NCBI GenBank assembly: GCA_951394045.1
Contig: OX595986.1
Location: forward strand, 1,364,001 to 1,428,000
Direction of reading: 5' to 3'
Length of the DNA stretch: 64,000 bases
Source of the DNA: Nitzschia sp. DOCU1
Taxonomy: Eukaryota; Bacillariophyta; Bacillariophyceae; Bacillariales; Bacillariaceae
Below are positions 1-9,900 of this stretch, piece by piece. Each line of letters opens with the position of its first letter. Position 1 is the stretch's first letter. Under the pieces are notes generated by a model. The model had not been told where the DNA came from and did not search any database. It saw nothing but the letters and a program-made list of their open reading frames with translations. Made by a program: the position numbers and the translations under genes.

Positions 1-770
1 AGCAAGGTTGCCAACTGTGCGGCATCATGCGAAAGTGCCATGTTCTCGCTTTACTTCAGGGGAACAAAGATGATCCAAGTCTTGGTGGCAGGTGTTGTAG
101 AATTCTTCAAAAATAGCTCTGTTCGACGATTTCAGAGCCTAATGAGTTTGATCGATCGAAGGTCTCCAGCAGTGAAGGCAACTGCAGTCTGGAGCCAGTC
201 CTTTCAACAAATGCAACCTCTTTCGCAAATGATCGTGGTGCTCTTCCATTTGTAGTGGTGGCTGGTTTGGTTGGTTGGCGAAAAGCTGCCGACGACGAAA
301 CCCAGCGATTGCCTGCCACCAAAGATGTTTGGGCCAGATGTGCGCTTATGCGCGCGCAACCGTCAGCTCCGATTGTTGAGTGGCTCTCCGAGAGGCATTG
401 GCTCTGCTACAGAGCGCTTCGTACTAATTTGCACGTCTCGCAAATTATCCTCACGCAGACACGGGAACTAAACAGCAAGACGAAGCCTCGCAGATCGAAA
501 GCATACCTGGTAAGATCCTACCAGTACATGCGATCCTTCTCACATTTTCTTGACCACGATGGCGCCATATGTCATGATGTCTTGCAAAACAAGTGTGGTG
601 CGAAGTACCCGACGATTAGAAACCGGTACTCTATGGTAGCAAACTGCAGGACGAGTAAATAGTTTTCTGTCCCCTGGATATTGAATCACGAGCCGTTGGC
701 TGGGGGGTCGCTCAACGCCAAGTGCGAAAGTGTCAGGTCAACGAACTTCGAATCTGACCATTTGTCAAAG
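1..770. other. No supported gene
   Basis: No reading frame here has both an ATG start and recognisable protein features. A 135-codon open frame at 255-662 begins with GTG and has no recognisable motif. The stretch probably holds intergenic sequence plus the 5' leader of the DTW-domain gene that follows. Confidence 0.5.
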
Positions 771-1820
771 ATGCCGCGTCTGGTAGGGTGGGCGGTTCTC
801 TTGATCAGTCCTCCGTTAGTTTTTATTTCCACTGGATTTGGCCAAATAGGCACAGAAGCACTTTCGACTCCCAGACCTACAAAACCCAAGAACAATTTTC
901 TGGACTCTGACTCCGAATCGCTGGCAAATCTTTTATCCTCTCCAGAACGATTTGCCAAAGCAATGAATATGACGTCGGAAGAAGTCGATCAAACAAAGCA
1001 AAAACACGAGAAAGCCAGGGAACAGCTCAATCGAGAACTTAATTCTCCTTCTATTTCAGGGACTCAGAAGCACATGCTTATCTGCAAGCATCGGCTGACC
1101 AATGGTCGCACCCCTTTCGTATGCCCGCGATGCTGGTCGTATCTGCCGGTTTGTGTTTGCGCACTTGCTCCAGCCAAGAAAATCGCATTACCACAAAATC
1201 TTTCGCTGGTGGTGTGGACCCATCACAAAGAATGGGGACTGACTTCGAATACGGGTGGATTGCTTGGGTTCCTAATCGACGATTGTCATGTTCTCATGAA
1301 AGGCTTTCCAACACACGAATCTCAATTCAGTACAATGATCGATGATCCAACTATTCTTGTAGTAGTTTTATGGCCTCGTCCAAATGAGCAGGAGGAGGAA
1401 CGTGGGGGATATGATAAAGATACGGGCTACATGCCAATGGAACAGGTCCGGCTTGCACTCCAACGAACGCGAGTGGTCCTTGTAGCTGTTGATGGAACAT
1501 GGCGCAATGCTCGGCGTATGGTGGCAAGACTTTCTCAGAAGAAAGTCGTTTACACCGATGTGCCCGCGGAAATCGTTCAGAAACTACTAGCGGATGGAGA
1601 GGGCGGTAATAGCAACCCGGGCAAAGCTGCATCTATGTTGGCCCCACTGCGACGGCGAGGCCCCAACATTGCAGAACAGCAAGTCTGCACCGCGGAAGCT
1701 GTGGCAGGGGCCTTGAAGCAATTGGGGTTGAAAGACGAGGACAGCGATCTACTACTGTCAGTTGCACGAAGGAAGGTTGACTTGATCTGCAGATATCGAG
1801 CAAAAGTACTCCCTCGTTAG
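771..1820 (+). CDS. DTW-domain protein, probable tRNA-uridine aminocarboxypropyltransferase
   Basis: A 349-residue protein starting at the ATG at 771; the frame is open further upstream but only from a TTG. The DTW family transfers an aminocarboxypropyl group from S-adenosylmethionine to a tRNA uridine (acp3U). Seen here: a Cys-rich zinc-type cluster, CPRCWSYLPVCVC, near residue 120; the family's name motif as DGTWRNARRM near residue 240; and CTAEAV, matching the conserved S/C-T-x-E-A segment, further on. The first 25 residues are hydrophobic (VGWAVLLISPPLVFI), so an organelle or secretory leader is possible, followed by about 70 low-complexity residues. No intron is needed. Family assignment is firm; the tRNA position and the cell compartment are inferred. 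Confidence 0.85.
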   Translation: MPRLVGWAVLLISPPLVFISTGFGQIGTEALSTPRPTKPKNNFLDSDSESLANLLSSPERFAKAMNMTSEEVDQTKQKHEKAREQLNRELNSPSISGTQKHMLICKHRLTNGRTPFVCPRCWSYLPVCVCALAPAKKIALPQNLSLVVWTHHKEWGLTSNTGGLLGFLIDDCHVLMKGFPTHESQFSTMIDDPTILVVVLWPRPNEQEEERGGYDKDTGYMPMEQVRLALQRTRVVLVAVDGTWRNARRMVARLSQKKVVYTDVPAEIVQKLLADGEGGNSNPGKAASMLAPLRRRGPNIAEQQVCTAEAVAGALKQLGLKDEDSDLLLSVARRKVDLICRYRAKVLPR

Positions 1821-2928
1821 AAAATCTTGTGGCGAAGTCAGGTATGGCCTGTTACGAGAACAAGCGGTATTTCTTATTCTAAGTACTACTGAAGCTGATA
1901 GCAAAGACAACGAAATTGGGCAGCGGGAAGATACCAGAAGTGAGAAAGAAATTGCGATATAGTATCACCATTGCTCGAAACGAAATCATAGTGTTCTAGC
2001 TACACAAGCCGCAGTAATGACTCCTACCAATCTAGCTAGGAAGAGGATCTACTTATAGATTCTGTAACAAATCGAGTGTCGGCCGTCTACCTCGTCTTGC
2101 AAAGCAACTCTTGACCCAACTACAAGTTCAGTCCAACTCCACTCTGTTCTAGCACTTGAATTTGGGCGGTCACCAAAAATGGCGCCGATGACTTTCAACC
2201 GGAACTCTCAAAACTTCGCTCCGGCGCAAACTTTCATGTGCAAGCCTTGAAATTGTCGTTACTCCCGATGTGCTCGCGCACAAGAATCCGTTGAGATTGA
2301 GCGCACCAATCTCGCGCAAAAAGTCACGCGTGTTAACCTCCCCAACAAGCCGAGAACAATCACAAACCGAAAACCCCTTGACAATCGTTCGGCATCGTTG
2401 TTTGGACTCAATAACATCGACCATGGTTAACACAATTCAACAAAACCTTCCAGAGCAGCAATCACTTGGTATGATGAAGCCATGCCCAAATTCTCGACGT
2501 CCATTTCAACCTCGCAGTGTCAACAGTCCCTCTCCAGCAAAATCAAAGAAGGTGCGTGACATCCGGGTCTCGCGGTAACGGCTATTGGTTTTTGAATTTA
2601 TATCGGCTATTCGTGTCCATAAGTTTTTCAATGCTCCATCCGTTTCGTCCAATATTTTCAAGTCTTTTCTATTCGGTGATGTATAATGTATAATCGAAAT
2701 CCTTCGCATTTCATGTGGGAGTGATCCCGCGCATCGCCGATATAGGGCGGAGAGCGCACGTTGGTTTCCGTTCCAAGAATGCCCAATTTAAGTGGCATGC
2801 AAAATTGCACTCACTAAATCAGCACTGAGTATTCCCACAAACTTGGACAAAACCATCACGCTGTCACAAAATCACAATAGCGCCACTTCTTAAAGCCAAC
2901 TTGTTTCTATTCAAACAACATCCACACC
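1821..2928. other. Intergenic, one weak ORF
   Basis: About 1.1 kb between the DTW gene and a small hypothetical gene. An ATG at 2423 opens a 51-codon frame ending at 2578, with a possible splice donor (AAG|GTGCGT) near 2550, but I found no convincing second exon. Nothing else is supported. Confidence 0.35.
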
Positions 2929-3402
2929 ATGCCGGTTAACTCACGAATTCTTACTTGCTCTTACAACCGCCGACGATTTCGAATCGCCCCGCAACATCAC
3001 GATGAATCAACTATGCAGGCCACGAAACCTCAACTAAATCCATTGAAGGCTCGACCCGATAACCACACCAAGTTAGCTGTTGTTTCGGAAAACATCTCAG
3101 CTTGGCCCACAATGGACAAGGATCTTCGCACACCTTCCTTGTCCCTGGAAGAAGATTCGGAGCCTGAAGCTCCTTCGCTGTCCTCCATGTTTCGGCGGAG
3201 AACGAGTCTCTGCGATCAAGACGATGACGGCGATATGTTCCTTTTGAAACGCGCTAACCCCGTCTATGATAGCGACGATGAAGATTACATGGCGAGTCCT
3301 ACTAAGAGGCAACGAACAACAGAGCCTTCAGTGCTCCATTGGGATGAGCAGCTTTGTGCCGACGAAGGAAGTTTCGCGGTATCGTTCTTGCCATCACACT
3401 AG
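2929..3402 (+). CDS. Hypothetical small acidic nuclear-type protein
   Basis: A 157-residue frame with ATG at 2929. I do not recognise a family. It has a long acidic and Ser-rich middle (LEEDSEPEAPSLSS), a second acidic patch (YDSDDEDYM) and then SPTKRQR, which fits both a cyclin-dependent-kinase site (S-P-x-K/R) and a short basic nuclear signal. There are no membrane segments. It stands alone, with more than 300 bp of apparently empty sequence on both sides. It could be a small regulator or a chance frame; the composition and clean ATG favour a real gene. Confidence 0.45.
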   Translation: MPVNSRILTCSYNRRRFRIAPQHHDESTMQATKPQLNPLKARPDNHTKLAVVSENISAWPTMDKDLRTPSLSLEEDSEPEAPSLSSMFRRRTSLCDQDDDGDMFLLKRANPVYDSDDEDYMASPTKRQRTTEPSVLHWDEQLCADEGSFAVSFLPSH

Positions 3403-4807
3403 ATGCATGAAACGGTATCAATGCCTCCCGCTAGAGGAATATGCATCGATCACTGCGCCTCATTGTAACTTCCACAATAGCACTTGTAAAGCCATGTATT
3501 ATCATTTTATTTCTTTGACTGCTAGCTGTCACCCTAACTACCGCATCGTCTGGTTGTGTCTACTAGCTAGAGGCAAGGTACGATGATTGGCGGGACTATT
3601 CTTGCTCTCTAGAGTTACAATTTTGCTACAGCTGATGTACTACTACTAGTAGCAGTATGAGTTCGATGAAGAAGAGAAGGCCGCTAGCCCTGCTTCCAAG
3701 AACCAAGACGACGACTCGTGTCAATGATCACAACGGTCCAAACGACCATAAAGTTCGGATGTGCATCATCAGGCTTCTGGATGCAGTGCAACCAATGCGA
3801 AGTAATCGGCTACTAATCTAGGTTTTGATCGAAAGCCGTCAGCACACTTGTGCGAAAACCAGCTCAACCTAACCTCTATCTAAAGAAGAAGCAACTTGAA
3901 TCAGCTGTCTCCTTCTCGCAAACAAGTAGTTGCTCTTCGATGCATGGAATCGTTCGGTGCTCGTTGCTCTAGTAGTCGTATTTGATTTTTCGGGACAGGC
4001 AAGGCGCAGCTCGCCGAGACGAGGAGCACGAAGTTCCAACCGACAGACCATGATCTTGGATTCTCATCCCATGAGAACCGTTTGAAAGTGAACGGACGCT
4101 TCAACGGAGTAGTTGGAACGTTACGATGCCTAAGTAACCATAAGTTTTTAGACGGTCCGGCGAGCCGAGGCTCCAACAGCCAATCAGCGTTGAATAAGAC
4201 AACAAAATTGCCATTTCCCGCCAGATTGGTGCCCGTGATTTAACTGGCAGGCACTTTAATCACGCTCCGTCTGATTTCAAATACGATGGGAGAGTTTGAC
4301 ATGGAAATTTGGCGCGGAACTAGAGTCCGGGACATTCTTCGAATGACGACACTCCTCCGTTGCACCTCCGTTGCCAGACTCCCTTTTTTGCCGTTGTCAT
4401 CTTGGATGGTCTCCCTCCCGCCAGAATGCTGTATTGAAAGGCTGCCTTGGCTGTTGGGAAGATCGGTGTAAGCTGGTCTATGATGCATGCCATATTCGTC
4501 CTCACTATTAGCTAGTAGAGATCAGATTTTGCTCGCCCACATTTTCTTCCGAACTCAGCTCATCCACATTTGGACTAATTTTAAAAAGTATAAATGAAAA
4601 GACACGAGTGAAAAGCGCAATAAAAACATTGTGGGCGATGAAGTCGTCACAAAAGTCACGTCATTCAGACTCGTCGAATCGAAAGACAGACACCGGATTT
4701 CTCTAGTAAGTAGCCCACCCTCTATCACAAGTTGGCCTGTTGTGTAGCACCAACGATCGTGACGGCGCCAAAGAATCTCACGTAGAAACCTTGCATAAAT
4801 GCCGGTT
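3403..4807. other. Intergenic, nothing supported
   Basis: About 1.4 kb with only short overlapping frames on both strands (longest about 100 codons), none with a recognisable motif. Nothing supportable apart from AT-rich and CTAG-rich stretches near 3640. Confidence 0.5.
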
Positions 4808-5563
4808 TCAAGTGCTGGACGCCCCTTCGACGACTAGTTCTCCATTAGAGTGTAGTTTGCACCTTATTGGAATGGCATTCATTGGTCGCAGTCCGGTTGC
4901 GTCAGTTACCGCCGAACGAATAACGTTGTAATGACAAACAACGGCAATCACTGTCTCGTGTCGGGCTTCGTAGAGCCACTTGCACACCCCTAGTATCCGG
5001 TTGATTTGGAGAACCCGAGGAGAGTAGTCTCTGGGCCAATCGTGCGGTTGAAGCGTCGTAATATCGAGAAGAAGACGATCATCCCTGTAGCTCAAAACTT
5101 CCTGGAGGTCACGAATAACTTCTTTCATTACGCGCGGCGAATTCTCTGGGACTTTTGATCCGACTTCTCGTAAATCAAAATTTACTATAATATCCTTCGT
5201 TGGGAAACCAAGAAGTGCAGTGTGAAGGGCTCGAGTCAGCGGTGATGACACCACAAGTTGGATCGCTTCCAGTTCCTCCTCGGTAAATATTTTTCGTAGA
5301 TTTGCTGCCTCTGACTCGCCTCGTTTTGTCAAGCCACAGTCGCGCAACCGTGGATCAGTGTGTCGGTCCATTCCGTTGTGGTGGGCCACTTGCCCTTGGG
5401 ACTGCCCATGACGAATCAGGTAGATTGTCTTAACAGGTTTTTCGGGGTCCAGCGGAGTGATGGGAGATCCATTCGGCCGTCTTCGTATCTTTTTGGGTGT
5501 TACAAATTTGTTGTTCGGGTGGGAAACGTTGCGATCAATCGCTTTGCCGTTCGGCATTTCCAT
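4808..5563 (-). CDS. Histidine phosphatase (phosphoglycerate mutase-like) family protein
   Basis: A 251-residue protein, ATG at 5563, single exon. The histidine phosphatase signature LIRHGQSQGQ lies near residue 49, carrying the His that is phosphorylated in this superfamily. SSPLTRALHTA gives the conserved Arg, and VCHYNVIRS near residue 212 holds the second catalytic His. The roughly 40-residue basic N-terminus has no clear target signal. The family includes phosphoglycerate mutases, fructose-bisphosphatases and broad phosphatases. This member is a short stand-alone domain and its substrate cannot be told from sequence. Confidence 0.85.
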   Translation of the reverse strand: MEMPNGKAIDRNVSHPNNKFVTPKKIRRRPNGSPITPLDPEKPVKTIYLIRHGQSQGQVAHHNGMDRHTDPRLRDCGLTKRGESEAANLRKIFTEEELEAIQLVVSSPLTRALHTALLGFPTKDIIVNFDLREVGSKVPENSPRVMKEVIRDLQEVLSYRDDRLLLDITTLQPHDWPRDYSPRVLQINRILGVCKWLYEARHETVIAVVCHYNVIRSAVTDATGLRPMNAIPIRCKLHSNGELVVEGASST

Positions 5564-6362
5564 AAGAGTTCTAATCGTTCGATAATCTCGCTTTCGTTGC
5601 GTCTACTTTTCTTCTTGGATTCGAGTGTATTATCGAAGCGCCTTCAGGGCGAGAAAGGAGAGGCTCTGAGGATACTGACTGCTGTAGCGGCCAAGTCAAG
5701 GAATGCTATGTTGCATTGTCCTCGCAAATGGGGCGGTGTCGATGGTACACGCTATTAGTAGGAGTGACACAGAAGTTCCTACCGAGGGGAAGGAGGGACG
5801 TGCATCTACTCCAACCGCCGGGAAACCCGCGGTTCGACGCACCTCCGGGTCACCGAACTGCCTCATTTTCTCGGAAGCTACATCTATCCCCACCAGCGCT
5901 ACCCGCATAGCAGGTACTTACTACTAGCTACTACCGTAGTCTAAGCTCGACTATACAACAACACTGAAGCCAGGCACCAAGAAAAGAACAAAAGTAGTAA
6001 CAAAGTGGTGACAGCACCAGCCACAACAATACTGACAGAGCCATCACTATCTCATGAGACAATGAGGATCCTTGTCACGGCCTCAATTATGGCAGCTAAC
6101 AAATAATCCACCGAAAAAGATCTCTATAGGAACCTACCAATATGACTTCACTGCTACCGGTAGAGGAAGTGCATGGCACTACTACTTTTACCACTATTAG
6201 TAATTTGTACCAGTATAGTGAATAGGAGGTACTATGACCGTACCTCAAAAAAATGACACCGTACATGAGACCCTGTAGACCTTAGTACAAAGTCTACATA
6301 ACCTGCCCAACACACTACGCATTGACACCATATGTCGCGCAACGACGCGTCAGTCGGCAGCA
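5564..6362. other. Intergenic, upstream flank of retroelement insertion
   Basis: Contains many TACTAG/GTAGTA-like short runs (5917-6240) and a TGAGACCC motif near 6264 that recurs after 13.7 kb. From 6279 a frame without stops runs rightward to 6362. It would continue across the retroelement into the condensin-like remnant at 12,779 if the element were absent. No N-terminal condensin sequence is visible here. Confidence 0.45.
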
Positions 6363-6848
6363 TGTTGGAAAATGAGGTGCCGACGTCATCGGAGTCCATC
6401 GAGTCGACAGTCCGTTTAGTCGTCTGCGCTCCGAGTCCCCGACTATCAATTTCGGATTACTAGAGAGGAAGAAAACATTTGGAGTGGCAACGGAAAGATT
6501 CACTATCTGGAATCTTGGAACGGACGCTAACTAGCTTGACGTGAAGCTAATTTAGCTAAGCAACTACATGGAGACAAGCGATAAGAAAAGTCTTCATATT
6601 GGAAGACTTGAATAAAGCAAAGAGCGATCGTTTGCGATAAAGTCGGAAGCAGCGATGGATGGAGAGAGTTTAGTATTGTAGTCATAACTCTAAGGAGCGA
6701 AGTGTGTGAAAGAAACTATCTAAAAGTAGAGACCTTTGCATTAGCAAGTTGCAAAGGACACGAGCAGTATCATTGACGACGATTGGCAAGTGTGGTCAAT
6801 CTAGTCAAGAGTTCAGCTGACGAGGTACAGACTCGAGAGATTTCAACA
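6363..6848 (+). repeat. 5' LTR of the copia element
   Basis: 486 bp, matching 12287-12772 at every position I compared. It contains an 8-bp-stem hairpin (AAGTCTTC at 6588-6595, GAAGACTT at 6602-6609) directly before AATAAA at 6611. A second hairpin is formed by CCTTTGCA at 6733-6740 and TGCAAAGG at 6750-6757. The last 14 bases form the left part of a palindrome that continues into the internal region. Confidence 0.95.
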
Positions 6849-6876
6849 CGCTTGATCAAGCGTGTTGAAATCTCTC
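6835..6876. repeat. Perfect 42-bp palindrome at the LTR/primer-site junction
   Basis: Two 21-bp arms (6835-6855 and 6856-6876) are exact reverse complements with no spacer. The centre is TTGATCAA. Fourteen bases of the left arm belong to the LTR; the rest lies where the reverse-transcription primer site should be. The 3' LTR copy has only those 14 bases, so the palindrome occurs once per element. Confidence 0.95.
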
Positions 6877-6926
6877 ACGGAGAAATTGGTCGAGCGACGA
6901 ATTTGCGAAAAAGCGCAACACGAAAG

Positions 6927-9900
6927 ATGACGAGTAAGGAAGACACTTCCGATTCGCACACCTTCAAGGTGTTCAAGTTTGACGGATCGGAACCATCTAA
7001 GTTCAGAGAATGGAAGATCAAGTCGATGGCATATGCGAGACGCAAGAAGTTCTACAAGGGATTTACGGATGACTTATCCAGCACTACAAACGTCGATGAT
7101 ATCGCTATCAGGGAGATGGCGATGGACTACATCATTTGTGCAACAGAAGGAACAGCGTTCACAATGATAACGACCGAGACGGAAGATGACCCGAAGAAAG
7201 CTTGGGATATTCTGGTCGCGTCATACGAACAGCATGATCAAGAAGACTTGCAGTCGGTGCAAGAAGATTTGGTGAAAATGACGATGAAGAAAGGAGAAAA
7301 GCCAACAGACTTCAAGAACCGAATCTTTCTCATTAATGAGAGACTCGCAAAGATCGATAAGAAGTACGTGATGGACGAATTGCAAGTCAAGACCCATCTT
7401 TTGACGAAGCTAACGAGTGAGTACGATGCGGTAAAGACGGCGCTAATCGTACATGGCATCGCGAAGAAAGAACTGGGCGAGATCACGCGAGACCTCGAAC
7501 GTCGATGGAAAGAAATGTATGACGGCGGAGATGGAAAAGGAAAGAAGTCTTCCGAGAACGTTGCGATGACTACCGAAAAGGTTGACAAAAAGAAGAAGAA
7601 GTTTCAGAAGAAATTCAAGGGCCTTTGCAAATATTGTGGAAAGCAAGGGCACCGAGTCCAAGACTGTAAAGGAAAAAGAGCCGATGAAGAGAAAAGCAAG
7701 AAAGGCGACGGAAAGCCGGTGATGGAGCATCGTGTGTGCTACAAATGCAAGAAGCAAGGGCATCTGGCCGCCAATTGTCCGTCCAAGGACTCCGAGACTG
7801 GATTTGTTGCAGCGTTTTGTGTCGAAGCGGTAACGAAAGATAAAAATCACGAAAATGGAACCCAAGTCCATGATGAAGACGGAGTTGAGACCCAAAACGA
7901 AAAAGGAACCACTTTCGATGCTACCAAGTTCGAGAAATGCGATCGTGAAGTCGATTGGGTGACCGTGGCCGGAACTCCGAAGAAGAGGACGAGTGAACCT
8001 GTTGAGAAAGTCTCGACGCGAAATTACTTCGACATATTGGAAGACGATGATGAACACGTCGACGATGATACCCAAGAAGATGCAAAAAGCGACTCTGGCA
8101 GTGCCAAGAACGATGCCGAAGGCAAGAATCAAAGCAGCACCGCCGAGAATGACGAGGAAGATGACTCGCTCCCCGATTTGATCGAACACGAAATGGACGA
8201 CGAAAAAGACCCATCCGACTGGTACAACAACGAAGAAAGCGACGACTTCTGGGACAAAGGATGGAGCTACGATGCAGGCGAGACTATTCGTTACGCCAAC
8301 GATGAAGACATGTGGGACGCCGTTGAAGAGGACGAACGAAGCATTGAGTCAGATCTACCGCCGTTGATCACGAGAAGTGACTCAGATGACTCATTGGACT
8401 ACCAAAATTACTACTGGAACGAATGGTTCAGCCAACGACAGCCCATGGAAACGACGTCCATCACCGAAGACAATGGAGAAACCGTGTTCATTATTGGGGA
8501 GGACGACGACAGCCAAAGCCTCTCGCCAATTGTGATGTCTCTAAAGCCATCTGGCAAGAAAGTTGGATGGAAGCTCGACAACGAAAGCAGCAACAACAAG
8601 ACGGACATCGATCTACTCGTCGACACTGGTGCATCGTTGCACATCATCAATGAAGACGAAGCCTTGACCAACCGAAGACCATCAACCACCGAAGTCAGAG
8701 TGGGAAGCAACGAGTTAGTGGCTTGCGAAGACGAAGGGATGCTGGGACTTGTAACTTATGACAACCCACCAGTAAGACTATGTCTTGACCCAGTCCTGTA
8801 TTGCCGAACCTTCGCGACAAATGTGATGGGAATGAAACCACTGCAAAAGCAAGGTTGGAAGCTGATTATGAGTGAGGACGAAGGCTATATGACGCGAAAC
8901 AACGAACGCGTCAATTTCATCAAGAAGGAAAATGGGATGTGGTATCTGCGCGCCAGGCGATACAAAGTCTACCCGACGGTAAATAATGCTGCGACGGAAA
9001 ATGTGGATGACCAAGAAATTTGGAAAGATGTGCCGGACGATCAACTTGGCCCCGACGGCACACCCAAGCCAAGACAGCCCTATGGAAAAGGAAAGAAGAT
9101 GCCGGCAACGATGGACATTTCCGAAGCGCATGACAAGTGGGGGCATAAGAGTCCCCAATTATTGCACAAGACCGCGCGCTACTATGGCGTCAAACTGGAA
9201 GGAACCTTACTACCATGCGAAGGTTGCGGTCTGGCAAAAGCGAGACAAAAAGCAGTCAGCAAAGTCTCGTTAGCAAAAGCTAAGCGAGTGGGCGAACGAA
9301 TCTATCTGGACGCGGCAGGACCATTTACCGAAACCTTGGGAGGATCGAAATATCTCTTCTGCGCCGTTGACGAGTTTTCACGAAAGTCATGGGTGAGATT
9401 CAACGCGCGCAAATGACCAATGGTGGATTTTGCACGGGATATAATCATGGAACTACGAGGTTTGGGATTCTCTGTCACGTATCTAAGATGTGACAACGCC
9501 GGAGAAAATGTTGCCCCACTATCAAAGCTATGCCTCGAACTGGGAGTCACGCTGGAAAGGACAGCACCACATACCCCGCAAATGAATGGCGTGGTGGAAC
9601 GACGAATTCCTGTCCTGATAACACGAGCAAACGCATCGATGCTCGCAGCTGGAATTAACGAGAAAGGTCGACAACGTTTATGGGGCGAAGCCATCAATTA
9701 CCACAACACTACGGAGAATGTGACCCTATCATCAGTGCGGTCCGAGCCGGCGAACGCCGTGGTTTATCAAGACGTGACAAAACTCGCCGCACATCTAATT
9801 GAGTTTGGCCGTCCCGCGATCGTCACAAACCGTGCTCAAATCACGGGCAAGTGGAAACAAAAAGGCATAAAAATGCTAATGGTTGGATACGCCCAAGGCC

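Noticed and set aside
255..662. 135-codon rightward open frame near the left end
   Set aside because: Starts with GTG, has no recognisable motif and overlaps other frames; no evidence for a gene.
6887..6899. TGG-containing candidate primer-binding site
   Set aside because: It lies 38 bases after the LTR; primer sites normally start within a few bases, and no tRNA match could be established.
7443..8189. 248-codon leftward frame inside the retroelement
   Set aside because: Antisense shadow of the Gag/protease region, caused by the biased codon composition there; no protein features.
9414..9416. Programmed stop-codon readthrough between Gag and Pol
   Set aside because: The TGA is inside the integrase core, far from the Gag/protease border, and Gag, protease and the integrase start already share one frame.
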